Origin: Cruorifilaria tuberocauda
Lineage: Eukaryota; Nematoda; Chromadorea; Rhabditida; Onchocercidae
Length of the DNA: 64,000 bases
Reading direction: 5' to 3'
Assembly: GCA_013365365.1 (NCBI GenBank)
Contig: JABVXU010000083.1
Location: 62,001-126,000, forward strand
Of the stretch, positions 26,120 through 39,323 are shown one piece after another; position 1 is the stretch's first letter, and each line of letters begins with the position of its first letter. The notes under the pieces are model-generated. The model had not been told where the DNA came from. It searched no databases and saw nothing but the letters and a program-made list of their open reading frames with translations. The position numbers and the translations under genes were made by a program.

Positions 26120-28282
26120 TCAACTGGAAACACTTTCCGGAGCTTTATTAATCATGCTAACATGTTTGTGCTTTTGGTTGTATGTTTCGATGAATTTCTG
26201 TGAACTACCTGCGACTATCTCATTTCCATTCATTAACTTCGCTGGCACAGGAACCGACAATATTTCTGGCATCATCCACGGCTTCAACCACCCAACTGAA
26301 ATTCAATTCAGTGAGGCTTTTTTCTCATTTTTTTATTTCTAAGAAATCCATCACAACCACCTCATCAATCATAGTAGTAGAACGCCAAAAAATAAGTAGT
26401 ACTGAAGCATAGCAATCCATCTCCTCAAGATGTCTTATTAGCTAATACCACAATATCTAGAAAGCTCGGTGAAATTGAACAGTTATGTGAATTGCATCGG
26501 ATAGTCAGCGTTACAATAACAAGCATAATATATCAAAATATATAGCATAATATATCTTATAATTTAATGAAAGTATAACAAACCAAGTGGACTCTGGCCT
26601 TTAAGATAATGTACGCTTGCATGATAAAAAAGAACACCGTCAATTTCGAAGTCAAAATCTCGACGCATAATTTCCTCCATGGAATCATGTTCACAGCGGC
26701 AGTATGGAAGACATACAAAACGGTACTGAAATATAATTTAGAATATGAGTGAAAATCAATTCCAAATAATTACAAAAGAACATGTAATATTAAAAATAAA
26801 CTGAGAGATTGAAAATAACAGGAATCTGAAAACTAACAGGTATTTGCTTTGTGATTTCCTTAAAATTTTCATTCTCGGTGATCCGCGAATTCATCATGAA
26901 CAGGCGGCAATCAAAATCGGAATCAGCAACCGTGAGGCTATTCCAAGCAATCATATCAAGACAATAGAATGTTGGTGATTTCGCATCAAAAACACAATCC
27001 AGAAGAGTAAAAGTACCTAGACGGAAAACAATATATATTGGTGTAAATTATTTTTATCTAACAGGAATGAAATTATATAACGATAAAACTACTCAAGAAT
27101 ATTTATCAACTAACCACGGCAAGGATGATTACCACCAGGAAGATAGGAATGAAATTGCGTAATGAGAAAACCAGATTTCGAATAAGCACTAGTCACTCCC
27201 TGCAATGATTTACGCATTATTTTAAGTGGCTGGTTATATGAAAAGACTGATTTAAAAAAATTGTATAACATAACTCGAGCCAATTCAAGAATAAACAAAC
27301 CAGACAATTCAAAAGAAATTACTTGCCTTGCTGCCAGATTATTTTGATATCGTAAAGTCATCTTTTAGTATAATAATTAAAACTATAACATAGAAGGAAT
27401 GCAACCAGCAGTGTTTGAAAAAAAAATTTGTTGTAGGAAACATATTGAAAATAAGAAGATAATGAGTTAGAAATCTCATGTTGTGCGCGAAGAAATTAAA
27501 TTAGGATAAGGACCTTTTCAAATGACTACATGCAGTGCAAATCATCACTTTATAATGGAACAAGAGATCAATATAAGACTAAATTTTAATTACTCTTCAT
27601 TTGACCAGATTTCATGATATTTCTGCTTTTACACTGAATGATATAATCACATACATTAGAAGCGACCACAAGACATCGTCTACCAACGGGACACGGTAAG
27701 CAGATCCAATCCTTGGATAAGCTCTCCGGAATATCGACTAACCATTCACTAAGCATCAGCTCATCGGCATAACGATTGTAATTCCTTTTTCGATTTATCT
27801 TCTTACTATTTTTACTGGATAATGTTGTATCCATTTCCTCTTCTTCTTCGTCATTTTCGTCAAATTCATTCATTGCCAATTTTCGCGCATGATTCGCATA
27901 ATCAAAGCGCGCTCTATAAACGAAATTTTATCGCTATCGATAAGAAATCAAAAATTCAAAGATGAAGCCACTTTTGCGATATTTTAGATTGTCATTTAGT
28001 TAAAGAAATGTGTCTTTCTTCAAATCAAATGATGCTTTAGTTTGATAAAGAAACATTTACTTCCACTTCGAATTCAAACTCCACTTTTTATGCTTAGCAA
28101 ACATTAGAAATATACTCTTTCTGTCTTTGAAGAAATTCTTGTCGTCGCTTTTCCTGGCTTACTTCCGCTCGCCCGACGTATTTGTATTGGGAAAATCGAG
28201 GATGCTCTCGTATCGTACTATTTGGCGCAATAGTCACCGAACTTCCTGCTAATAAATGCGCCAAATTGTCTAAACTATCCAT
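26120..28282 (-). CDS. SNUPN: Snurportin-1, snRNP nuclear import adaptor
   Basis: Six exons in transcript order: 28282-28116, 27913-27655, 27199-27115, 27016-26838, 26725-26584, 26295-26120. They join in phase to 335 aa (human 360). The N-terminus resembles the importin-beta-binding region (HPRFSQYK...[25 protein letters not shown]). An acidic linker (DEEEEEMD) leads to the trimethylguanosine-cap-binding domain: [46 protein letters not shown]. The tryptophans in LMLSEW (about residue 113) and GWLKPW (about 280) match human W107 and W276, which hold the cap. It escorts m3G-capped spliceosomal snRNPs into the nucleus with importin beta. The last exon reads through a possible donor near 26188 to a TGA that ends the frame sensibly. 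NOL6 ends 487 bp upstream on the same strand. Confidence 0.95.
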
Positions 28283-28285
28283 TTC

Positions 28286-28287
28286 CT
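28286..28287 (-). promoter_or_regulatory. Putative trans-splice acceptor of SNUPN
   Basis: A minus-strand TTTTCCAG ends three bases before the SNUPN ATG. With NOL6 ending 487 bp upstream on the same strand, this would fit a downstream operon gene receiving a spliced leader, or a lone SL1-type start. Confidence 0.45.
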
Positions 28288-28769
28288 GGAAAATAAAATC
28301 TCTGACCGCAACAAAAACAGGTGACCCTATGGCTGAACCTGTCTTTCTATGGGTATCTCAATTAACTCTCTACAAAGATTCAATACACATAGCTTAATCC
28401 ATCAATCGATTGCGTTAAACAATGTTCATATCATTTTTCCTGCCAAGTATTCTGTCAAGATTCGTAGTACACTAAGACAATAATGATAAAGAATGATGGA
28501 ATCATTTATTAAAAACTTATCAAATACAATTTAACGATTTAACAACAACAACAATCTGAGAAACGAATCAACAAAATTTTAGTTCTAACACAAAGTTCTA
28601 ATACAAATTTAGCAAGTGAGCAGGCTAAGTTGAAATAATAGAGCCTAATTGCAGCCATATTATGAGAGATCTTCACAGTTCACCAATTTATCTCATTTAA
28701 TAAAAGAATCTACAAATTATCTACTTGTAGAAGAACAAAGTGAATGTGAGCAACAATCATCGCCAAAAT

Positions 28770-31700
28770 CTAATTCGCAGTATTCTCCTTATCCTTAGTG
28801 ACGCAATGTTGGCTTACATCTCGAATAATGCCATAACCAAGCATCGTGAAATCGTCCACTACGGCCCTTGTATTAACAAGTAACTTATTATCCGGTCCTT
28901 TTAGCCGATGTAGACAACTGGATATCTGTAAAGAGATTATATTGAAGCAATAGTTGACAAAAATTTCATATTACGAAATGTCATTCAAAAATCTCATTTC
29001 AGTAACTTAATAATATTATGCAAAGCAATAAAGTGCAAATGATCTTGACAATATAATTAACATACACTAGCATCTCGTGGTAATAATGCGGCTGGTTTCC
29101 ATACCACGCCAATCACATCACCTTTGTACTTGTTGTAGAAAAAAAGGGCAACTGAAGAGAAACACTGTCGTAGACGTTTCACATATTCCCTAACTGGATC
29201 GTAGTCAATTACAGGCAATGGTCCGTTTATTAATTTGCCGCGAATTATTCTTCTCCTGGCCATATGTCGTCTTTTGACATGTATATCAACATTGGAGAAA
29301 GTGGAAATGTTGGTTGTAAATATTCCCTGCAATCAATCAAGATCAACAGTCACTTCAGTATGAAGATGTGATGTGCATATATAATTTATGAAGATATCAA
29401 ATTCTCAATATGGAACACAAGAAATACGAAAAAAAATGAGGAGTGAAATGATTGAACAAAATACAAAGGATAAGTAAAAACCTTTAAATTCAACGGTATT
29501 AAATTACTGATATGTTGCTCAATTAGTGCTGTTGATGCTTCCGCAAGCGCAATTATCCGTTTCAAGATCAATGGTTGTGGTTCTTCTCTTGTCCATCTGA
29601 AAAAAAAGAAGAATAATAATAATAGAAATTATTATTAGTAATGATGATAGAAATTACTATTTTACTAGTAGAAATTGATGGCAGGGAATATTTACAAATT
29701 AGTTCTTATCAAACACGTTTTCTATTAAAGTTATCATAAATATGACAATCATAGAATTGACGTGTAATAAAAACAAGGGAGATATTTAAAAATATAGCTA
29801 CTTACCGACAACCGTTTCTATCAACCGATGTACATATTACCATTACTGGTAAAACCGGTCTCATTTTGATAAAATTTTTTTCCATTTCATCAATCTCCTC
29901 TTCTGAAAAAAATTAAAAATATATTTTTCCGCGAGATTTCTGAAAATAACCAATAAACATGTTCACGATTAAAGTCCTTAAAATGAATAAAAATGCGGCA
30001 GACCTGTCCATTCATTATCGAAATCAACAAGTAATGGTTTCATAAGCCAATTATGCGTAGAGAGCAATATTAGGAAATGAAAAAAACCAATAAATGATGT
30101 TCTGAAAAGACAATTTTAATATAAAGGTTTAAAAATTGGAACTTAATTATATTAATTTTGTTAGCAGATCTCTAGTTTTACAGTCAAAATACCACTATCA
30201 GGATATCACTACTTTCCTAACAATATGAAGCAAATAGGAGTGAAATATGAAGTAAAAGGAACAGAACCTTGGTGGCTGAATTGAGAATGGTTTAAGAAAT
30301 ATAGAAGCAACGATAGTTTCCAAAATCAATTCATCTAAATAATCAGATAGCGCATGAGATGACAACCAATACGTCGCTAAACGACATGTATCTGAGAACG
30401 CCTCGAACTGTTGACTTGTACTAGAAAAATATTAGTCAAATAAAATACTTTTAGTGTGATTTAATCGAAAAGCGAATTATTTACCAAAAATAACACTCTG
30501 AATTTTCTTCACCCAAATTTATCGTTCCAGAATCATGAATTATAGACTTCATCATATACGATGAACTCATCAGAAACAAGATGAAAAATGATTTTTCCTT
30601 TCTTCTTGCATAAAAATCAAAGTATAATCACTTAAATCTGAAATTATTACACTTACCTATGCAACAATGCAGTAAGCTGAGGCTTCAGCACCACCTCCAG
30701 CTCTTTCAACTTCGACGTTGGGTCATCCTTTAAAATACCTGTTTTGCCACCGTTTAATTTCCTCATTATATGAATTTCTTTCGGATAGGCTATGATCAAA
30801 CGAAATACAACAGTGTTCTAAAAATACAAAACCAATCAACAGTTAACACTGACACACAATCTTATTCTCGCTCGTAAGCGTTTCCATTATCTTAATGATG
30901 AAATTATACTTACGAAGTGAACAATTAAGTAATCATCGAAGGGGATAGCTTGCATTGAATGTTTCGTCTTCAATATTTTTGACAGTTCAATATAAAAAGC
31001 AGTTTTCAGCCGAGCAATAGCTCCCAACTCATCGCCCCACTTTCCGCTTTGCTCCATTGTTATTTGCACTATATAAGGAATCATTCAAAATACTACTAAA
31101 AAATTGAACGAATACGCAATTTTTATCCTTTCGAAGAAGTAACGCATTAAAAAAAAAAGTAATCTCTCAAAATTAAAAAAAAAAAAATTATTTATCACAG
31201 GGAATACAAACCTTCTACAGTGGGCAAATAGGGAGGTGAAATGTGTGACAATGGAAATGCTACAGAATCTTTCACGACAGCGCTGTATCTTTCGATTACT
31301 GCATTAGTAGAACGAGGTGGGAAAGGCTATAAAAGCGATTTTGTAAAAATATAGCACATAATTACTTAGTTAGAAATACAAGTGTGAATACGCAGGATAT
31401 AAAATTAATCGGATTGTGAAACAAAGAATACTAATTAAATAAAGAGATTAAATTTAACAAACGATACAGAGAATACGTCTGCAAAATTATTTCAGATCAA
31501 AAAAACATTGAAATCCTTGATATGATGAAATTGATGCATATACCAACTCCAACATAGTTTATGCTCATCATTCAAATGGTGTAAATAAATTCCAAAATAA
31601 AAAAATAAATAAATAATACCGCAGTTCGTCTTAGATAAGCGGAAACAGGATGGATATTTGTGATAAGAAGGGGCAAATCTTGCACCATTCGAAGTGTTTG

Positions 31701-34700
31701 GGATAATTTATCGTAAGCTCTTCCAATTGTACTGTATCTTTCCATTGCATTGGGCAAGATCTCCTCCACCTTTAACGTTCTCTCTTCCACATTACATGGT
31801 TCTAATTTCAAATGTCTAAAATAATGTAAAATATGTTTCATTACTAATAGCACATTTCAATTTCTTATAAAGTATAAATTAAGGCGTTCACCAAAAAATA
31901 AAAATATTTTCTTAGTTGAAATTCGAGAAAAGGAACAATCAACTGACAGAAATTATATCATAATCAAACAGAATTCGAAAGATCTACTTCTGCAGAATAT
32001 GTTGGCAAATGAGCACAGTGACACTACTGGAATTCCATACAACTGCTTCACAGATTGCATTATCCGGAAACTTGCGCAATTCACAGATATCACCCCAAAA
32101 CTGACGGAAATGTACCGCATCTGGCGATTTAGCCGGTGGACCACGTGTCAACAAATTATTCCATTTCGTCGAAAGTCGAAATCCGATTAATAGCGCCATC
32201 TCCTCATCCATAGCACATTTTTCTCTTTCTCCACATACATCCCACTGCAAATAAGGATTATGCTGTCATCCAAAAATGGTTTTTAACAAAATATTTTATC
32301 CGAAGCTCGAAAAAACATGGATTGCACCATTAGAACAGGCAAACTTACTAATTGAACTGGCTGATTTGGTGTAAACAAATCGAAATTCACAATCCTATCC
32401 GATAAAGCCTCTTTCAGAAGTGGGATTAGCCTGCGTTTGAATATAAGCAATAAATCATTACAAGTGCTTAGGCATTCTGCACTGCACATTTTTTGGAAAG
32501 TATTTTGTAGATATGGCTGAGGTAATCGTACCCTTAAAAACAAATAATTTTTTGCATATCTTTATATAATTTTTGTTTCAAAATATGGTAAATATAAAAA
32601 TAGATTTCCTCGAATACTATACCTGATATATTGGTCGAAGGTTGTAATGAAAGAATGACTTTTCACAAAAAGATGATCAAATTCACTGAAGGTATTAATC
32701 CTAGTCAAAGCATCAGTTGCAGCAGCACGGATCTGTTCTACAGCAGTAACACTTAAAGATGCGGCCAAATTGAGATATCCTGTATGATCAAGAAATACAA
32801 AGTCGAAATGCGATGAGAACTGTGAATATAATTCACTATTATCGCATAAACCCAAACGAGACTCTTTCCAATTTGTTGATACTGAAAGTTATCATTTTAT
32901 AGCATTAAACTAGGTTTAATCTATTTCGGATTAATTCTTACAACACACTGTAAAAAATAATATATTTGACACGTTCCTATCGATATTTATCTTAATTATC
33001 TCAAGAGTTGTGAACTCACTTATGGACGAGAAAAATCCTACGATAATGTCGTAAACAGATGTCTTAGCAAAGGAAGTTTCTTGACTGTTGATGTATATAA
33101 GCCAGTCTGCTAATAGCAAATCCGAAAAGCCATCAACCCTCTAGAATTTTTAAAAATGTTACTTTGATAAGGAAAAAGTTCATTTTCTATGAGAAAAAAT
33201 TAAAATTTTCGGCTTTGTAATGATTTTGAAATTATAATGAATCTCAATAATCAAAAAAAAAACAAAAAATGAAAAATCAACTTTGCTATAATCACATATA
33301 TTTTAAATAAAAGCAATAAACAGCTTTTAAAACGATTACTGCTTCTTTATGTTATGAAACAAAATGAAGTAACGAAGGAAAAGAATACCTGGATGAAACC
33401 TCTTTGAAGCATCCACGAACGTATCATGATGAAAGCTTTCAAAAAGTTCGGTTTTTGAGAGAAAAATGCTTCATGTCTAGATTCAATTTCTTCACGTAGC
33501 ATATCAATTAATATTTTTGAATTATAGACCGGTGTAGGTGTATCGATACCTGCAGTAGTTCTTATTTATTTTTTTTTGGGAATGGCAAATGAAAGTAACC
33601 GAATTAATCAATGGACAGATCCCATGCGTTTTAAACAGTGGATTTTACATTCCAACCAAATATATTTCGTGATAGTGACCTTCATCTTCCTCCATTACTT
33701 TACTTTATTTTCTACTCATTTCATTTTTCCTTAAATCCGATTGAAAGTGAATTTTAAAAACAGAATGCACTTACTGACCGAGAGACCCGAAATAAACAGA
33801 ACAGAATGATGGTCTCAAGTTATTATTTTCTGGACGAAATCGAGAGATTTTTGTGAATTCTCGAGGAGGTGCAAAGTGAATTCGCAAGAATCCATTACTT
33901 TCAAGTCCTAGAATGAAATGATTTCTAATTAGTGACGATGAAAAGAAGTTGCTTGGGGACTCTCAAAATACTGAAAAATTCTGTTTCTTTCCCGGTATAA
34001 TTAGTACTTTATACTAATTATTAATTACTAATAATAGGAAAAAGATACCATTTTTGTTTGAGACAAACAATAGCGGCTTCAATGTATCAAAGCGATCCAG
34101 TCCAAATTTTACTGACATTCCTACTTTTATCAAAATTCGTGCTACCTGGCAAATATAGTGAGCACGTTTGACAAAATATGCAAAATTAAGATAATCACGC
34201 GACCCGAAATAATTCTGAAACATTTACGAATATAAAAGCATAAACTAGAAAAAGCACTGAGGTAAAAGTCATGAAGAAAGTTTACAAACCTGAGGTATAA
34301 TAACGATAAGATCCAAAATGGGCTCCATTTTTGTCTGATAACCGATATGCCAACTGCCCAAATTGTTAATTTTAACCGGATGGACCCAAAGACAGTCACG
34401 TGATGATTTGATATTACTTAATTGTAGATTAAACGGTAACAATAGCGGGAAACAAATTTTGCCTAAATGCAATTTCTGCAAATCGTCTACCTGAAATGTT
34501 CGAAAATGAGAAACATGGAAATAATGTGAGAAATTATCCTTATATCGGGTGAGAATAAAATCTCAAATTCAGTACCGTCCAACAGAAAAAAAACTTTACC
34601 ATCAATGATAAAGCTTTATAATGGTTGATAAAAAAGATTACGTCACTTGCCGAATCATATTTACTTCGTCTTAGACAACTTCTGCAAATCGTCTACAATT

Positions 34701-34919
34701 GAAAGCATACGTAAAGTAATTAACCTGATGAGCAACTTTTGCTTCCTTCGCTCCATAAATAGCCTTCTTCACGGACTCAGCTAACGCTTCCAGTTTACAT
34801 CTTTCTTCATTGGATAACTTTATCTCGTCAATGTAATCATCGATCTGCATGCATATTAATCGCCGTTTTTCACGTTTCCGATCGATTTGCTCCAACGCAT
34901 CATCCCCCTTACGTTTCAT
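28770..34919 (-). CDS. NOL6: Nucleolar protein 6 (Nrap/UTP22), small-subunit processome
   Basis: Nineteen exons in transcript order: 34919-34725, 34490-34290, 34214-34049, 33907-33779, 33549-33389, 33140-33020, 32881-32623, 32532-32349, 32244-31988, 31815-31620, 31326-31212, 31068-30914, 30817-30657, 30420-30268, 30101-30004, 29902-29806, 29596-29482, 29326-29066, 28925-28770. Phases close exactly to 1059 aa (human 1146). Recognisable blocks: GSWHIGYQTK and PQNYFGSRDYLNFAYFVKRAHY near the N-terminus, FLDHTGYLNLAA, then HFRQFWGDICELRKFPDNAI and CEAVVW in the middle, and ALFFYNKYKGDVIGVVWKP near the C-terminus. These line up with human blocks such as FRQFWGSRSELRRFQDGAI. NOL6 is an essential nucleolar pre-18S rRNA processing factor. 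The N-terminus is Lys/Arg-rich (MKRKGDDALEQIDRKREKRR), suitable for nucleolar targeting. SNUPN follows 487 bp downstream. Confidence 0.95.
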
Positions 34920-36317
34920 TTTCCTTTTTCAAGAAGCCAACATGAACTGACGAAACTGTTTATACTGCTCGCTTTCTCGGCAAATCTTTAACGTACCTAA
35001 AACTAATCTACTGCTTGAAATACTCTAAAATGACTGATTAAAGATGGTTAGCTTAATACAGATTCGATCGTCATAAATCATCACTAATAAACGCTAAACG
35101 AAAAATTCCTAGTATCAAATAAAGCAGCTGGTATCCAATAAAGCCGACGATTCAGAAATGTCAATGAAACGGAGAGAAATAACGCAAGCCAACATATGGC
35201 CATTATTTTATTCCGAGTCAATGAAACTGTGTATTTTAAGAAAATTACAAATGCTTAAATGCGGAATAATGAAGAATGAATTGTAGAACCCTTGCAACAA
35301 AATTTTTGTGGAATATATTACAGTGGATCTGCATATACCGTTCAACAAATAATAGCATTTGATAGCATATGCTATTTATTCAATACCTTCTCATAAATTT
35401 GCATATATGCGAGATAATCAAAAAAATCGCTGTAAGAGTTAGTGCAAAATTTGCAAGCATTATACCCGAAGCTCGGAACTTCCCAAAATTTCAATTCAGA
35501 AAAACAAAGTAAGGAAATATAATCAACAATGAGGCATTTGTACAACATTCAAAACTACAAAATCAGCAAACATATACTTGAAAAAAGTACTTATTTCGAC
35601 GTTATACGTCTCAACTTCTGTATATGCAGTAAAATGTAAAAAGAGATACAAATTTAGAGAGATGCCACAAGGAAGACAATAACGGAAATTTTTGATATCA
35701 CAGAGGGCATGGAAGCAATGCATAAACTAAGATGGCAATTTTGATCAAAAACAAGAATTGGACAAGGATGCCCACAAATAAAATAGCATAATGATAATAA
35801 ACAGTGATAACTTTCTCATACATCATTGAATAACACACATATTTATCGGACTACAAGTTCTAAAGCAAAAAATTAAGAAAAACTTAGTGAACAATTTCAA
35901 ATGCTTCTAGAGCCTAGTATTATCAATAATGAATGTTCTAAAAAGAGCAAGAAAGTGAAGTTCAATCCTTACGGTGCACTTTTCCGCTGATATTTGCGAT
36001 AGGCTCGAAAAGTATTATAAGTCTGCTAATCAATATCGCAACAATTCGAGACGGAACAGTAGGATTTTGCATGCACCAGTCCCACAGAGTCCTAATTTAA
36101 GCTAAAAGAAATTTGCTTACTTAGTAACTAATAATTCATCCTGAGAAATAAATGTAAGTTCCATAAATTTATAAGGAACAGCGTATGCATCGTAAACAGT
36201 AATCAAATAGTTTTAGTAATTCAAATCTAATTAAATTCTTTTATTCTTTTAAAACCGTATGTACATCTCACTTTTATTTATGTGGTACTATGAAAAAAAA
36301 GTTACCCCAAGGATAAA
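34920..36317. other. Intergenic, no gene seen
   Basis: About 1.4 kb between MFSD14 and NOL6, AT-rich, with only chance open frames (for example 35523-35723 on the minus strand). A short imperfect repeat of GTATC-AATAAAGC occurs near 35111-35145. Confidence 0.5.
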
Positions 36318-39300
36318 CTACGAGCTCTGAAGTAAACGAGAGGCATCGTCTGACGATTGCCGACTATGTGCAGCGCTTGGACGCCGGAAGAATCGTGTAT
36401 TCATTGACGTCACCCTTGGCAGTGAAGAATTTACAAATAAGGCGAGTAGCACCATTAACGATCCGAAAAAAAATGGCGGTCCTGGGATTAATTTCTGGAA
36501 TGATCAAGACTTATTTTGCGATAATTTTATTTTAATCACTGCAAAATGGAACAACAGGCCTCCTGAAATTTGGTAGCATTTTTTCAGTTCTCATGGTAGA
36601 ATTTGTAATTTACATAACCTCAACAACACTAACCCAGTTAAATGTCTGTTTCTCAATGGAGGTCGCATTACGATGCGGTGAAATAATTGGCTGAACTCGA
36701 ATTCGAGGTGGCGGAAAAGGGGGTATTCCAATATGACCCGTACCATAGTTATCCACATTTAAATCCATATCAAACAAATAAAATATGAAACCGAATAGGG
36801 CTGGACCCAAGCCTAAAAGATATTTATTTATAAAAGAAAACTGAGAAATGAAAGAAATGTTTAAAAGAATAACTGAAATCTCTTTGCTTTCTCTCTAACA
36901 TCTTTACTTCCTGTCAACTCCATATTCCTATCATAACTTCATTTCTTAAATTCTCAGAACCTTTTTTTGGAGCCTTGAAGAAAGTCATGAAAATCCATGA
37001 AATATAGATTGAGATTTTTGAAGCATTTTATTTCAAAATAAGAACCTTGGCATAATCCACGGACACCAGTAATGACACCCTGTACAGTTCCTTGCTTGTC
37101 ACGATCGCTGTGTATGCTAACAAATGCGCTAATTGATGGATAAATCAGTTGACTCATCGCTACCAGCACACCTGCAGCCCACATCATCCAATATCTCGTA
37201 CCCAAACCATACCTGAATCATTTAACAAGTTCAAAATAATACTAATATATAATAATATATAACCAAAGACAAGTTTTTATTTTGGATATGAAACTCTTCG
37301 TAAATAATCTATGCTTCTCAAACTGACCATAATAATTGAGCAAATTGAAATGACAAGCCAAGAGTTATTGTATATTTCGTGCCAACAGTACTAGTAAGAA
37401 GGAAAAGTATGCCAGTCTGGGCGACAACAGATAATATACCAACAATTCCTGGAAAATGAATTAATGCAATACTATCAACATACTCTAAGATCTTGAATGA
37501 TTTAAAATCCCAAATAATTTCCCAGTAATATTCCAAAAGACAATTGCAATGTCAAATCACGCACTGTCTAAGTCATATTATTAAGACTCGAATAGTCATA
37601 GCATAGAATATTAGCTAAATACACGTTATAGAAGACAGTAAAGTTTTACCATAAATTTTAAGTTTTAGTTGATCGACGTAAAACTTTCGTTATCGCGTTC
37701 AATTTCAGCAAAATAGAAAAAATAAACAAGATAATCATACAATGATTACTAACCAATAAAAACGGCTACTGCTTCCGGAGTGAAACCAATAACAAGTCTT
37801 AAATACACGAAAAAACATGAAAATTGACCAGATTCAGGAAGATAACTTAAAAAAATAATAGCAGCCAACTGAAGCACTAAACGATCTTCCCAAACAATCC
37901 GTAGAGTTGCAAACGGATCAGCTCTCTGCCAACGAAATGCATCCACTACTCGACGGTTACGAGAAGGCAATGATTCTGGCACTACCAGTAATATGAATAG
38001 CACATCCAGACTTGCAATTGTTGTAGCCTGCAATTATACGAAATGGTCGAAGTAATCTTTCTTTCCCCTCCTTACTTCCTAATATTTTCAATACGCTATA
38101 TTAATCGGAAATAGTTACTAGATTAACACAATGCATTTTCAATATATGTATTAATTTGGAAATACTTTATGAACATGTCGTAATTACTTACTGACTCCAC
38201 CTGTTAAACAATAGCAAAATTGAAGCGATAAACGTACAAGTAAAACAACGCTATCATCACCCCAAGATTCTGAAATCCATGCTCCAAGTGCTGGTGATGT
38301 AATCAAAGATGCTGCAAATGTGGCAGAAATAAGGCCATATGCAGTTGAACGATCGGCCTTATCGGTGACATCAGCCACATATGCAAGCGCAACGCTGAAT
38401 GTTATCGAAAACAGACCACTAATTGAAAACAAAGCAAAATACCACCTAAAACAGTATTTAAATTTCACCAATGGACAACGATAATTTTCTTTACATAGCG
38501 TATCTTTTAGTGATGAATCCATAATACAAAAACAAAAGAAAGTTTGACCTTCGTTACTCTTATATCCTTTTTATTTTCACTTTTCTACTGAAAAATACAA
38601 ATCAATGAATAATCACTAACCATGGACTAATTTTAAGACATGGTATAGGCATGCATGTGAAAAATACAGTAAGCAGCAAAAATGACTTGCGCCCCCATTT
38701 ATCCGATACCGCACCGAGCAACGGCGCACTTAGAAATGAGAGCAGACCTTTAATGCCAAGAATCACACCATTCATTAAAAATTTATTTGTAGGAAAAGTA
38801 TCAGCCAGCACCTGAAAAATTTGATAGTGAGTTAGAAAATCCTATCATAGCCATAAGATATGTCATCAAAGACAATTAGCCAACCGGCTGTTAGACCAAT
38901 TAGAATTGTAGTTATATCAAACAACACATCCAACCCAGACTTGCAGATAATTTATTCATCTGTAGTTTATTGCATCATTAACAAATCGTTTACTGTTTTA
39001 TTACTTATGAAGTATTGAATTCTTGATGTCTTCTCTATAAAAGAACTCGAATAGATCACTTATATTTCGATAATCATCTGTAGAAAAGTGAATCCATTTT
39101 GAATCCTTATTTTATTCCGATAATATAAAGATGAATATCAAAATAAATAAAAACGAACATTAATAACCGGTACGGTAAGTAATCCCCAGGCGAAATACTC
39201 GAGGAAAATAACAACAACTGCATGGTAAACGTTAGCTTCACAACATCCCATAGTGATCCCATCGCGTGCTCGACGTAGTCTTCTGCCAAATAATACCTCG

Positions 39301-39323
39301 AAAATACGAGAACTTCTTACCAT
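36318..39323 (-). CDS. MFSD14: MFSD14/HIAT1 family major facilitator transporter
   Basis: Eight exons in transcript order: 39323-39159, 38811-38621, 38445-38238, 38027-37754, 37448-37328, 37212-37046, 36812-36634, 36494-36318. All phases agree; 493 aa, against 490 for human MFSD14A (HIAT1). Near-identical stretches include YHAVVVIFLEYFAWGLLTVP, GLLSFLSAPLLGAVSDKWGR, KSFLLLTVFFTC, TFAASLITSPALGAW, FLSYLPESGQ, YWMMWAAGV and GLGPALFGFIFY. About twelve hydrophobic spans can be counted, and the family motif between spans 2 and 3 is present (GAVSDKWGRK). MFSD14 proteins are multi-pass transporters of the endomembrane system with poorly defined substrates. The C-terminus is Ser/Arg-rich and ends in a LLQSS-like tail. 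The in-frame TAG just upstream of the ATG fixes this start, and an acceptor (TTTCAG, 39339-39340) precedes it. Confidence 0.95.

Noticed and set aside
26154..26412. Two plus-strand open frames with signal-peptide-like starts
   Set aside because: They lie antisense to the last SNUPN exon and its intron; the minus-strand reading matches snurportin residue by residue.
29057..29332. Apparent 91-residue protein on the minus strand
   Set aside because: It is exon 18 of NOL6 read into the following intron, not a separate gene.
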